Shown: positions 37,273 to 50,234 of the stretch, piece after piece
Position numbering within the stretch: position 1 is the first letter of the stretch
How the letters are laid out: the number at the start of each line of letters is the position of its first letter
Origin: Mucilaginibacter gracilis
GTDB taxonomy: Bacteria > Bacteroidota > Bacteroidia > Sphingobacteriales > Sphingobacteriaceae
Reading direction: 5' to 3'
Assembly: GCF_003633615.1 (NCBI RefSeq)
Contig: NZ_RBKU01000001.1
Span: forward strand, 868,001-932,000
DNA length: 64,000 nt
Made by a program: the position numbers and the translations under genes
The notes under the pieces: generated by a model
The model's input: only the letters and a program-made list of their open reading frames with translations
Database searches by the model: none
What the model was told of the DNA's origin: nothing

Positions 37273-38157
37273 ATGCCGCTTTTAAACGTTAAGGTACAGC
37301 ACAAAAATTATGAGAAGGGTGAGTTTTGCGACGAACAACCGCGAAGCCTTGACGAAACTATACAATTGATAAACACTTTTCCGTGGGATGCCGAACGCAC
37401 ACTTACCGTGGTGCAGCTAACCGGCCCATCTGTAACCATACGCAACGAACAGGCCAATTACCTAAAAACGGGCCTGTACTTTAACGGAAAATATTGCCTT
37501 TATTACCTTGACGGCCGCAACCACTTATACGAATACCATGCGGCCGATTTGGCAACGGTAAATAAACTGGTAACTGATTTTTTTAACGCCGTACTTGATG
37601 TTTCGGTATTTGAAAAACACTTTGTTAATATTGGCAATAAGGCACACTTTGAAACCGCCAGCTTTGAATATCGGCAAAGCCTTTGGCGCGTTTTAATGCT
37701 AACCAGCAGTTTATTATTATTTGGCCTACTTTTTTTTATGGGGAATGCCGCCATGCTTTTTGGACATACCCCTGCGCCTTTTGTTTTTATGTTTAGCATA
37801 GTATTTGCAATTTACTGCTGGCTGCTTTTCGGTATATATTATAACGCGTATGTTAACCGCCACAATTACCTGCATATATCCCGCGGGAACAATGTTTTTT
37901 ACTTCGGCCAAAATACCGACACCATAAATGCTTATAATAAGACCGATATTAAAGAAATTGTAAGTTACGAAGGCCGCGGACAGGGAAATTTTAACGTTGG
38001 CGGCAGCTTTGAAGTTTTTTTTAACAACGGCGAAACCATTAAAATAACCAATATGCTTATCAATAATTTAGATTTTAGGGGCAAATTTTTGGATAGTATG
38101 GATAACCCAACCATCCGCTTTATGCCGGGCAGAAAAAGTTTGTTTAATATGAAGTAG
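37273..38157 (+). CDS. Membrane protein of unknown function
   Basis: A 294-residue protein; the start at 37273 (MPLLNVKV) is preferred over 37246, which would add nine hydrophobic residues from the leader. Residues about 140-165 and 170-195 form two membrane helices. The C-terminal region (YLHISRGNNVFYFG... KTDIKEIVSYEGRG...) has the strand pattern of a PH-like regulatory domain. No family recognised. It follows the TPM gene by 140 bases, and is flanked on both sides by copies of the TPM tail sequence. Confidence 0.7.
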   Translation: MPLLNVKVQHKNYEKGEFCDEQPRSLDETIQLINTFPWDAERTLTVVQLTGPSVTIRNEQANYLKTGLYFNGKYCLYYLDGRNHLYEYHAADLATVNKLVTDFFNAVLDVSVFEKHFVNIGNKAHFETASFEYRQSLWRVLMLTSSLLLFGLLFFMGNAAMLFGHTPAPFVFMFSIVFAIYCWLLFGIYYNAYVNRHNYLHISRGNNVFYFGQNTDTINAYNKTDIKEIVSYEGRGQGNFNVGGSFEVFFNNGETIKITNMLINNLDFRGKFLDSMDNPTIRFMPGRKSLFNMK

Positions 38158-38190
38158 GTTGGCTGGCCGGGATGGGGGACCGGTGCGTCG

Positions 38191-38282
38191 GCGATGACGA
38201 TAGCAGTAGTTATTCCTAATCGGCCGATAGTGGTTTTTCGTCGGATTCTTCGGATGGTAGCTAGTCGGCATCAAGCTGGTAA
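38191..38282 (+). pseudogene. Degenerate duplicate of the TPM-protein tail
   Basis: These 92 bases match 37041-37132 at constant offset 1150, about 88 percent identical over the last 87 bases, including the final TCAAGCTGGTAA. In-frame stops (for example CTAG near 38261) show that the copy is dead. It lies just after the membrane protein gene, which is thus bracketed by the two copies. Confidence 0.8.
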
Positions 38283-38325
38283 ACTAACCGGATGGGGCAA
38301 TACTGTGCAGAGCGGCTCTGTATAG

Positions 38326-38730
38326 TTCGCTTGTCCTAAAGCCACAGGTGACTCTTGCAGTAGCGGGGGCAGTTGCCATGCTCTAAAGGCAGCTGGAACT
38401 AATATATTTGATGTGAACGGATTGTTTTATAATTATGATGAAGATTTTATAATCCCCAAATCTTTGCAAAATTTCCTTTCCGGTAAAGCTATTCAAGTAG
38501 GAACCAATGTAAGAGATATAATTGATTATTTGAAAAAAGCCTATCCTGATAATAAGGGCGTTGTAAAACTTGTCGAAAGTGCTCGAAATGCGTCGGGTTG
38601 ATCTGGAAATGGCTCTGGATCTTCAGCCAACAGTTATATTACAGATCAATCATCAAGTGGAAACGGCTCTGGATCTTCAGGTAGCATTAGTAGTCAAGAT
38701 ACTGATCGAATAAAAAACTTTAATTCATGA
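38326..38730 (+). pseudogene. Broken open frame with internal TGA; unknown secreted-type or toxin-like fragment
   Basis: An open frame runs from 38326 to 38598, is stopped by a TGA at 38599-38601, and continues in the same frame to a TGA at 38728. The part before the stop holds a YNYDEDFIIPKSLQNF segment and amphipathic helices; the part after it is Gly/Ser-rich with a GNGSGSS motif repeated twice. No start codon at the true beginning is visible. It may be the C-terminal remnant of a larger protein such as a polymorphic toxin; the family is not recognised. Confidence 0.45.
38329..38366 (+). repeat. Left inverted repeat of a 750-bp cassette
   Basis: Matches the complement of 39038-39074 with about 32 of 38 positions equal and one gap; core TCCTAAAG and CTTGC are identical. 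Confidence 0.7.
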
Positions 38731-38971
38731 AAAAAATTTTAAATTTCAAATATTTTCAAACGTTCTATTTTTTTTCATCTTATTGCTATTTACAGCTGGG
38801 ATAATGGTGGATATTAAATATAATTATGATGAACCGTTTGCGAATTTTGAAGAAGTAAGCCACGACTTTTATCGGGTTGTTATATATTATGGTCTTTTTA
38901 TACTCGTCCTTTTAATAATTAACATTACTTGCACTATTATTGCTTATAAATCGAGTGCAAAAGCTAAATAG
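38727..38971 (+). pseudogene. Frameshifted small membrane protein
   Basis: ATG at 38727 opens a frame that is lost at an 8-T run (38768-38775). Adding one T restores an 81-residue protein with two membrane helices (about 13-27 and 52-73) and a charged tail. The ATG overlaps the stop of the broken frame upstream. Position and size fit an immunity-type protein next to a toxin fragment, but this is inference. It could also be a -1 slippage site or a sequencing error. Confidence 0.5.
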
Positions 38972-39037
38972 CCATAACTATTTAAGCTTTTGTTATAAGC
39001 TACGATTGTTATGGCTATTCAGCAAATCATTTCCCCA

Positions 39038-39074
39038 CCGCTTCCGCAAGCGTCACTTGTGCTTTAGGATAAGC
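39038..39074 (-). repeat. Right inverted repeat of a 750-bp cassette
   Basis: Partner of 38329-38366 in inverted orientation. The two arms bracket the broken frame and the frameshifted membrane protein. Confidence 0.7.
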
Positions 39075-39211
39075 GGGCTAAGGGCCTGGCTATATCTATG
39101 CTTGATCTTGTTAGCCTTCAACTTTCCGCACTGATCCACTATTGTTCACTTTGATTTAATAAAAGGAGAGACGTATCACGATAGTTCAAAGAGACCGGAC
39201 CCCTCCTACAA

Positions 39212-39244
39212 CAAAAAACCCCATCAACTATCGTTGACAGGGTT
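39212..39244 (-). terminator. Terminator of the rrn operon
   Basis: On the - strand, a stem AACCC.GTCAAC / GTTGAT.GGGTT with a 4-base loop, followed by a run of T. It stands just after the 5S gene. Confidence 0.8.
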
Positions 39245-39251
39245 AATTAAG

Positions 39252-39364
39252 ATTGGGCACCGACCTACTCTCCCACGTTTTACCGCAGTACCATCGGCTC
39301 TGGCGGGCTTGACTTCTCTGTTCGGAATGGGAAGAGGTAGACACCGCCGATATAGGCACCTGAA
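39252..39364 (-). rRNA. rrf: 5S ribosomal RNA
   Basis: Conserved 5S pieces on the - strand: GGTGCCTATATCGGCGG at the 5' end, CCCATTCCGAACAGAGAAG and the 3' end GTGGGAGAGTAGGTCGGTGCC. Ends approximate. Confidence 0.93.
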
Positions 39365-39671
39365 TATTTTTAGTTCATTGGTTCACTTGTTCATTAGCGG
39401 ATTGGTATCTGCTAACGTTGGTTTACCGAACTGATATTTTAATTTGTTAAGGTTGATAAGCTTATGACTCTTCTTGGACTAATGACCAATGAACCACTCA
39501 ACTAATGAACCATTAAACAATGACATATTATTGAAAGAAGGAATTGATTTAAGAGAAAACAACAGCTTTGTGTTTCGGTTCATTAGTCATTTGTTCATTT
39601 GTAATCTGCTCTTATTGCTAAGACCAATCAACTAATGACCAATGAACTAATGAACCATAAATACCTGCTAT
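39365..39671. other. 5S-23S spacer with degenerate TTCATTGGT repeats
   Basis: About 300 bases filled with variants of TTCATT(A/G)GTTCA and complement ACTAATGAACCAATGAAC. The same words recur in the other rrn spacers (42596-42635, 42918-43000, 43090-43130). Blocks on either side of the 23S gene are complementary and may form processing stems. Confidence 0.6.
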
Positions 39672-42545
<2,874 letters not shown>

Positions 42546-42751
42546 TTCTACTTATACGCCTTTTGCTCGTATAGTATGCTTTTTGATTGTTGTTCCGTTT
42601 ATCGGTTCACTTGTTCATCAGTTCATTGGTATTACTACCTTTTTACCTTTGATTCCGTAAACCTCTAAAGCCAAAACAACGTCTCTACTGTTGTTTTCTC
42701 TTTTTTCAATTACTTCTTCCAATATGTCAAAGAACGTTTTGCTTCGCAGAA

Positions 42752-42822
42752 GCAAGAGTTAAGAGCCACGAACCAAGACTTTTTGTCTTGCTTCCTGATT
42801 CTTGCATCTTGACTCTTTCAAG
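42752..42822. repeat. Dispersed AGCAAGAGTTAAG-type repeat in rrn spacer
   Basis: AAGCAAGAGTTAAGAGCC..., then GATTCTTGCATCTTGACTC: the same degenerate pattern as at 26407-26480 in a protein-coding region. Possibly part of a short repeat family of this genome. Confidence 0.45.
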
Positions 42823-42827
42823 CAGCG

Positions 42828-42901
42828 TGGAGAATAACGGATTCGAACCGTTGACCCCCTGCGTGCAAGGCAGGTGCTCTAGCCAGCTGAGCTAATCCCC
42901 C
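42828..42901 (-). tRNA. tRNA-Ala (TGC)
   Basis: Cloverleaf on the - strand: acceptor GGGGGAT/ATTCTCC, D-arm TAGCTCAGCTGG, anticodon TGC in the loop CTTGCAC, and T-arm GGTTCGAATCC. It lies in the 16S-23S spacer, as expected. Confidence 0.95.
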
Positions 42902-43008
42902 TTAAGGCAAGTGTGTCTTTTGTTCATTCGTTCACTAGCCATTCGCTCATTCGTGCCTTTTAAAAGGACTAATGAACCATTGAACTCTTGAACCAATAAA
43001 CCAAAGTG

Positions 43009-43083
43009 TAGTCCGGAGCAGATTTGAACTGCTGACCCCTACATTATCAGTGTAGTGCTCTAACCAAACTGAGCTACCGGACT
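43009..43083 (-). tRNA. tRNA-Ile (GAT)
   Basis: Cloverleaf on the - strand: acceptor AGTCCGG/CCGGACT, D-arm AGCTCAGTTTGG, anticodon loop CTGATAA (GAT), and T-arm AGTTCAAATCT. First tRNA after 16S. Confidence 0.95.
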
Positions 43084-43453
43084 ATTTTTTCTGTCAGTCA
43101 TTGGTCATTCGTTCATTTGTCATTAGTTTTTCCGGTTAGCCGCTTTTGCTAACTAACTTTCTGACTTCAGACTTCTGACTTCCGACCTTTCACTGCCTTA
43201 TGAATAATCTGTACACTAATTATAGTTACAGCCACCAATTGGCTTGTCTTTTGGGTGTTTCTTATTTAGTCTTGAGATGTGCGTATTGCGTATTGCGACA
43301 CTTCACATTCTTTCTTCAAGCATCAGCCATTCTGAGTCTTTTGTCTCAATACGCTATACGCTCTACTCAATACTAAACTGTTTTTTTATAAAAAGAAAAT
43401 AAATAATGAATGCAGCGTGCGCTATAAAGTAGCGAGGAGCGATTATCTGCTCC
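43084..43453. other. 16S-tRNA-Ile spacer
   Basis: About 370 bases without a gene. It contains more TTCATT-type words near 43090-43130 and short AT-rich stretches. Processing signals are expected here, but no clear one can be singled out. Confidence 0.4.
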
Positions 43454-44978
<1,525 letters not shown>

Positions 44979-45275
44979 AATTTTAAGTTTTAATCGTGAC
45001 CCTACTTTATTATTTGTAGAATCTCTGTATTATATATCTTTATACAGATAATCTCTCGCTATCCTTTTTGTCGCTTCGTAGTTTCCTCTCGAATTCTACT
45101 CCGCTACATTCATTATTACTTCCTCTTAAAGAACTTTCTCGGCTCCGCTTCCCGCTTCGCCTTTTATATTTATAACCCCGTAAGGCTTAAATCTTCTGCT
45201 TTGTTTAATCCCGGAAATCGCTTCCGGTATCTTCTTTTTTTTACCCTTCCGAAACCTTCGTTTCTTTTGGGACTG
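44979..45275 (-). other. rrn leader between promoters and 16S
   Basis: About 300 bases of transcribed leader. It holds no gene; antitermination or processing signals are expected but not identifiable by eye. Confidence 0.5.
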
Positions 45276-45305
45276 CAAAGGTAAGAACCTTTTTGTTATT
45301 TCAAA
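45276..45305 (-). promoter_or_regulatory. rrn promoter P1
   Basis: - strand TTTG (45302-45305), 18 bases, TACCTTTG (45276-45283). Closest to the 16S gene. Confidence 0.75.
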
Positions 45306-45376
45306 GAAAATAAATTTTTATTTTCTTTCTCCTTTTCACAATTACTCGGTCTTTTTATCACCTCGTTTGCGGGTTG

Positions 45377-45406
45377 CAAAGGTAAGAATCTTTTTAACTT
45401 TAACAA
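45377..45406 (-). promoter_or_regulatory. rrn promoter P2
   Basis: - strand TTG (45404-45406), 19 bases, TACCTTTG (45377-45384). It shares the downstream CAACCCGCAAACGA with P3. Confidence 0.8.
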
Positions 45407-45568
45407 TGTTTTTTTTGATAAAAAATTCGTCTCCGTTTTTAACCTCTCTACATCTCTTCTGTAGCAACCGCTAAACTATTCTTTGTTAAACCTACGCAGC
45501 ATAAACTGCTTTAATTTAACTCTTTGCCTGCTTTTTTAAGAACTTCCCGCTATTTCGTTTGCGGGTTG

Positions 45569-45598
45569 CAAAGGTACTTACTTTTCTCAAACATGCAA
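45569..45598 (-). promoter_or_regulatory. rrn promoter P3
   Basis: - strand TTG (45596-45598), 19 bases, TACCTTTG (45569-45576). The word CAACCCGCAAACGA follows, as in P2, pointing to a duplicated promoter. Confidence 0.8.
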
Positions 45599-46519
45599 CC
45601 TATTTTGTCCTTATTTCTACTATTTAAACCAATCCATTCATTATCAATACTATTCATTTTTAAACCAATACACATCTACCTATACTCCCTGCAAACTAAT
45701 TGCTGGGAAACTAATAAAACATCACATTCATAGCCCCCAGTCTACAAATATGCCGCCCCGGTAGAGCACTTTTGAATATATAGTAAACGGGCCACCACAC
45801 TATATATAGTATACAGTATATATAGTATAGCCAAACCGCCATTATTTTGTAGTTAAAAAAAAATTGCAGGGGAGCAGCAACGGGCATTGCGCAAAAATTG
45901 CCAATAATAGGGCGCGGCCTATAAACAGGCTTGATTGTAGCTAAACAAAATTTGATTTGCATCGCATCCTTATACCTTATATATAGTACTAAAGTTAACT
46001 ATGCTTTGCAATCAAAAATGAAATGGATTGGGGTATTGGGTGCTAATACCGTTATAGCAAACTAGCGCTTATTAAGCTTGCTAACATTGGCCGCCTGATA
46101 AAAGCTTGGCAACTACTAACGGACGACGACAAATCCAATATTTCGAAAGAAACAGGCTGAGCGTTGCAAACAAGTTTTTTGGACGGACTTTTTAAGAAGC
46201 AGTTTGGCATAGGCGCCTACAAGCTATTTCCAGTCGATATATTGGTGTGAAAAAATCAAACGCCTTACGATTTGTGGTTTTTTTTTGCAAACTAGTTGCT
46301 CTGGCGCGTAAGGAATAAAACAAATGGCTCAAAAATCATCAATAGCTAATGGCCTAAACTATCGCAACAAAAACTAAACACAACAAAGTTGTTCGGAGTA
46401 TATTTGCTTTCAAGCACTTTTGTAATTGACACAAAATAGGGTATTAGTTTTGCGTCAATCACATAGGCAATACATTAATTAGCAACGGTTGGCACAATTG
46501 ATAATTAAGTGAAAAAGGT
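45599..46519. other. Long intergenic region, no convincing gene
   Basis: About 920 bases. It contains AT-rich palindromic words (ACTATATATAGTAT repeated at about 45800-45832, and again TATATATAGTACT near 45978). Open frames here are short and lack patterns. Parts of 46020-46260 may be decayed coding sequence, but nothing recognisable remains. Confidence 0.4.
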
Positions 46520-46720
46520 TTAACCCTTTTCGCTGCTCTTTGAAACTACATTTGCAAAAAAAGCTGCTGTAAGCAAACCTAAAACACCGCCAATGGGTAT
46601 CCAGATAAAATCTTTATCGATAACGAAACCGGTAATTAGCCCGAAAACTAACCCGATAACATAATATAAGTAGTCGTATTTTTTTGCTTCTTCTTCCTGA
46701 TGTTGGTGGTGATTACTCAT
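46520..46720 (-). CDS. Small two-helix membrane protein
   Basis: A 66-residue protein with two membrane helices (about 16-35 and 40-57) and a His/Glu-rich N-terminus (NHHQHQEEEAKK). It is not a recognised family. It lies alone, divergent from the porin. Its size and helices suggest an envelope role. Coding is likely, given the conserved-looking helix packing glycines. Confidence 0.6.
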   Translation of the reverse strand: MSNHHQHQEEEAKKYDYLYYVIGLVFGLITGFVIDKDFIWIPIGGVLGLLTAAFFANVVSKSSEKG

Positions 46721-46826
46721 AGCTTTTTATATGTTAAGGCAAAAATAGTGAATAATTAATGTTTAGCAATTAATTTCCCAAATATGTTTAGTTAAACGTG
46801 TATCAATCAAATCAACCTATCTAAAT

Positions 46827-46862
46827 TTAGGTTAGTCTAAAAATTATATTAGACTTGCCTAA
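46827..46862. promoter_or_regulatory. DtxR/MntR-like operator dyad
   Basis: Two inverted 14-base copies, TTAGGTTAGTCTAA and (complement strand) TTAGGCAAGTCTAA, with an 8-base spacer. The half-site TTAGGTTAG is the known core of DtxR/IdeR operators. The second copy covers the -33 TTG of the porin promoter, so binding would block transcription. Confidence 0.7.
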
Positions 46863-46885
46863 TATAACATTAAAGCCTATATTTG
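46855..46885 (+). promoter_or_regulatory. Porin promoter
   Basis: TTG (46855-46857), 20 bases, TATATTTG (46878-46885), 25 bases before the ATG. Confidence 0.7.
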
Positions 46886-46909
46886 TTGCAATAAATAAAA
46901 CAGTAAAGC

Positions 46910-48241
46910 ATGAAAAAAAATTATTACCCAATAATTATATTATTGTTAATTAGTAGCTACGCTTTTTCACAGAGCCAGCAACCTAAAGATTCTGTGGAGA
47001 AATGGAGTACCCATTTCCAGTTAACGGTTATCGATCAAAGCCATCCATCATTCAAATCGGCCTACTCGGGCGAAAATAGTTTAAATGCCGATGCCGACGA
47101 AGCATTATCGTTAACAACAACGCTTTTTATTGGCCGCAAATTATGGACCGGTGCCGCCGTTTATTTTAATCCCGAAGTTTCGGGCGGCAGCGGCGTAAGC
47201 GGAGCCAAGGGCATTGCCGGTTTTGCAAATGGCGAAACCTTTAGAATAGGCAACCCCGCACCGGCTTTATATTTGGGCCGCCTGTATTTAAGGCAATATA
47301 TAGCCTTAACTAAAGAGCTTGATACCCTTGATGCAGCAAACAACCAGCTCAGGGAATATGTGCCAAAAAAACGCATTGTAATAACCGCCGGTAAATTTGC
47401 CCTTTCAGATTTTTTCGATAATAATGCTTACAGTCACGATCCGCGAAGCCAGTTTTTAAACTGGGCACTTATGGGCAATGGCGCCTGGGACTACCCTGCC
47501 AATACCCGCGGTTATACCGATGGCCTTGTGGTTGAATATATTAGCCCCGATTGGGAAGCGCGCGCGGCCACAACCCTTGTTGGTACGTATGCTAACGGGC
47601 CCGATTTTGATTATCATTTTTGGGACGCGTATAGCACCACCGTTGAACTGAGTAAAAACCTCATGGTTAAAAAACACAAGGGCCGCATTAATTTATTATT
47701 GTATCGTAACGTTACCAAAGCCCCTGTTTACCGCGAGGTAATTAACAACTACTTAAACCACACCGACGAAGCATTAGATGTAATTAATGGTAAAAATTAC
47801 GGCAACGTAAAGTACGGGTTTGGCATTAACGCCGAGCAGGAACTTAGCACTTCCCTTGGCGCATTTTTTCGCACCAGTTGGAACGACGGTAAAACTGCTA
47901 CCTGGGCCTTTACCGAAATTGACCAAAGCCTTAGCCTTGGTTTAAGTTATAAAGGCGATAAATGGAAACGCCCCGATGATTGTTTTGCCATTGCGGGCGT
48001 TGTTAACGGTATATCAAACGATCATCGCGACTTTTTACAAATTGGCGGCTACGGCTTTATTGTTGGCGATGGCAAACTCACCAATTACAGCACCGAAAAA
48101 ATTGCCGAAGCATATTATAGCGCAAAGCTTAATAAAAACCTTACCCTTACCGGCGATTACCAGTTTGTGGCTAACCCGGCTTACAACGCCGACCGCGGCC
48201 CGGTAAGTTTATTTGCCATACGGTTGCATGTTGAGTTTTGA
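46910..48241 (+). CDS. OprB-like carbohydrate porin / outer-membrane channel
   Basis: A 443-residue outer-membrane protein with signal peptide (residues 4-20, cleavage after AFSQ). Alternating strand pattern throughout and a C-terminal aromatic residue (LHVEF), as in beta-barrels. The end VANPAYNADRGPVSLFAIRLHVEF is typical of the OprB-like family. Despite the family name, the DtxR/MntR-like operator upstream suggests that the channel serves divalent metal uptake or responds to metal status (inference). Single gene. Confidence 0.8.
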   Translation: MKKNYYPIIILLLISSYAFSQSQQPKDSVEKWSTHFQLTVIDQSHPSFKSAYSGENSLNADADEALSLTTTLFIGRKLWTGAAVYFNPEVSGGSGVSGAKGIAGFANGETFRIGNPAPALYLGRLYLRQYIALTKELDTLDAANNQLREYVPKKRIVITAGKFALSDFFDNNAYSHDPRSQFLNWALMGNGAWDYPANTRGYTDGLVVEYISPDWEARAATTLVGTYANGPDFDYHFWDAYSTTVELSKNLMVKKHKGRINLLLYRNVTKAPVYREVINNYLNHTDEALDVINGKNYGNVKYGFGINAEQELSTSLGAFFRTSWNDGKTATWAFTEIDQSLSLGLSYKGDKWKRPDDCFAIAGVVNGISNDHRDFLQIGGYGFIVGDGKLTNYSTEKIAEAYYSAKLNKNLTLTGDYQFVANPAYNADRGPVSLFAIRLHVEF

Positions 48242-48255
48242 GCTTTGTTATTGGA

Positions 48256-48321
48256 TTAATTGTTAATGAGTTATTAAGGTATGATGCCCCCTCAGTAACT
48301 TAATAGCTCAATAACAATTAA
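48256..48321. terminator. Long hairpin between porin and ABC exporter
   Basis: Arms 48256-48278 and 48299-48321 are complementary in 21 of 23 positions, with a 20-base loop. Likely 3' end of the porin transcript. Confidence 0.6.
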
Positions 48322-48381
48322 CTGCCTAAAAATTACAGCACTATAACCTAACATTAACCGGCATTTGCTTAATTTGCCGCG

Positions 48382-50229
48382 ATGAATGCCACCCGAAGTT
48401 CGAAAAAACAACCGCCAAAGCCCGATAAAATTACTTTTAAAGAGCGATTGGCGGCATTGCGAAACCTGCCGCAATTTTTTAAACTGGTATGGCAAACCAG
48501 TGCCTGGATGACAGCCTGTAGCTTTATGCTCCGCATTATTCGCTCGGCAATACCCCTGGCTATTTTATACGTGGGCAAGTTAATTATAGATCAGGTTGTG
48601 ATGCTTAGTCGCAATCACGGCGGGCAATCTCATTATCACCTGTGGCAACTGGTGGCACTTGAGTTTGGCCTGGCAATTTTATCAGACACGCTGAGCCGCG
48701 GCATTACCTTGCTAGACAGTTTATTGGGGGATCTGTTCTCTAACGAAACTTCGATCAGAATAATGAACCATGCGGCAACGCTGGATTTGGACCAGTTTGA
48801 GGATTCGGTATTTTATGATAAGCTAGAACGCGCCCGCCAGCAAACCGTTGGCCGCACGGTATTGCTTTCGCAGATGATGAGCCAGGTTCAAGACCTCATA
48901 ACGATGGGCTTTTTAGCAGCCGGCTTAATGGCCTACAATCCCTGGCTTATTGTGTTATTGCTTATTGCCGTAATTCCGGCATTTTTAGGCGAATCTTACT
49001 TTAACGATCAGGGTTACGCATTAACCCGGGGGCAAACCCCCGAACGCCGCGAGTTAGACTATGTACGCTATTTAGGAGCCAGCGACGAAACAGCCAAAGA
49101 GGTTAAAATATTTAATCTTTCGGGCTTTATTATCAATAGGTTTAAGGTGCTGTCAAACCAGTTTTATAGCGATAACAAGCGCCTTGCCTTAAAACGATCG
49201 GGCTGGGGCGTTTTTTTTGCCATGCTGGGCAGTGCCGGTTATTACGCTGCCTATGTGGTTATTATTTTGCGCGCAGTAAATGGCAGCACCAGTATTGGCG
49301 ATTTAACATTTTTGGCAGGTTCGTTTAGGCAAATGCGTAGTTTGCTCGAAAATATTTTAACCCGTTTTACCAGCGTATCGCAAGGGGCAATTTACCTCGC
49401 CGATTTTTTTGAGTTTTTCCAAATCAAACCTAAAATTACACTATCCAAAAACCCACGTCCGTTCCCCAAACCAATTAAACTGGGTTTTGTGTTTGAAGAT
49501 GTTGGCTTTAAATATCAAAACGCCGAGCGATGGGCCAACCGCCACTTGAGTTTTACACTTAAACCCGGCGAAAAACTGGCCCTTGTGGGCGAAAACGGAG
49601 CCGGCAAAACTACGCTTGTAAAACTGCTTGCCCGCCTTTACGACCCAACCGAAGGCCGCATAACCCTTGACGGACACGACCTTAAAGAATACGATTTAGC
49701 CGAACTCCGTTTACAAACTGGCATTATTTTTCAGGACTACTTGCGGTATCAGCTAACCCTTTCGCAAAACATTGCCGTGGGTAACATAGCCGAACAAGAA
49801 AACCACGAACTAATTAAAGTTGCCGCACACCAAAGCCTTGCCGACGAACTGGCCGAAAGGTTACCCAATAAATACGACCAAATGCTGGGCCGGAGGTTTT
49901 TTAACGGGGTTGACTTATCTGGCGGCGAATGGCAAAAGGTAGCACTGGCGCGGGCCTACATGCGCGACGCCCAGTTGCTGATATTAGACGAACCCACCGC
50001 AGCTTTAGATGCCCGGGCCGAATATGATGTTTTTCAACGGTTTGCACAGCTAACAGAAGGTAAATCGGCAGTGTTAATATCACATCGTTTTTCAACCGTG
50101 CGAATGGCCGATAGGATTTTGGTTTTGGAAAAAGGCCAGCTTAAAGAAATAGGCAGCCACCAGGAGTTGCTTAATTTAGGTGGCCGCTATGCCGAACTGT
50201 TTAATTTGCAGGCCGCAGGCTATAGGTAA
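48382..50229 (+). CDS. ABC exporter (fused permease and ATPase)
   Basis: A 615-residue half-transporter. Membrane region with about six helices (residues ~40-340), then ATPase: Walker A GENGAGKT (403-410), signature LSGGE (512-516), Walker B LLILDEPT with Asp536, and H-loop SHRFST. It resembles lipid/multidrug exporters of the MsbA/MdlB type. Its substrate is not readable. The gene is convergent with the phosphate transporter gene (5-base gap). Confidence 0.9.
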   Translation: MNATRSSKKQPPKPDKITFKERLAALRNLPQFFKLVWQTSAWMTACSFMLRIIRSAIPLAILYVGKLIIDQVVMLSRNHGGQSHYHLWQLVALEFGLAILSDTLSRGITLLDSLLGDLFSNETSIRIMNHAATLDLDQFEDSVFYDKLERARQQTVGRTVLLSQMMSQVQDLITMGFLAAGLMAYNPWLIVLLLIAVIPAFLGESYFNDQGYALTRGQTPERRELDYVRYLGASDETAKEVKIFNLSGFIINRFKVLSNQFYSDNKRLALKRSGWGVFFAMLGSAGYYAAYVVIILRAVNGSTSIGDLTFLAGSFRQMRSLLENILTRFTSVSQGAIYLADFFEFFQIKPKITLSKNPRPFPKPIKLGFVFEDVGFKYQNAERWANRHLSFTLKPGEKLALVGENGAGKTTLVKLLARLYDPTEGRITLDGHDLKEYDLAELRLQTGIIFQDYLRYQLTLSQNIAVGNIAEQENHELIKVAAHQSLADELAERLPNKYDQMLGRRFFNGVDLSGGEWQKVALARAYMRDAQLLILDEPTAALDARAEYDVFQRFAQLTEGKSAVLISHRFSTVRMADRILVLEKGQLKEIGSHQELLNLGGRYAELFNLQAAGYR

Positions 50230-50234
50230 AACGC

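Noticed and set aside
45711..45962. 83-codon frame on the - strand
   Set aside because: It is composed of AT-rich repeat words upstream of the rrn promoters, with no signs of coding.
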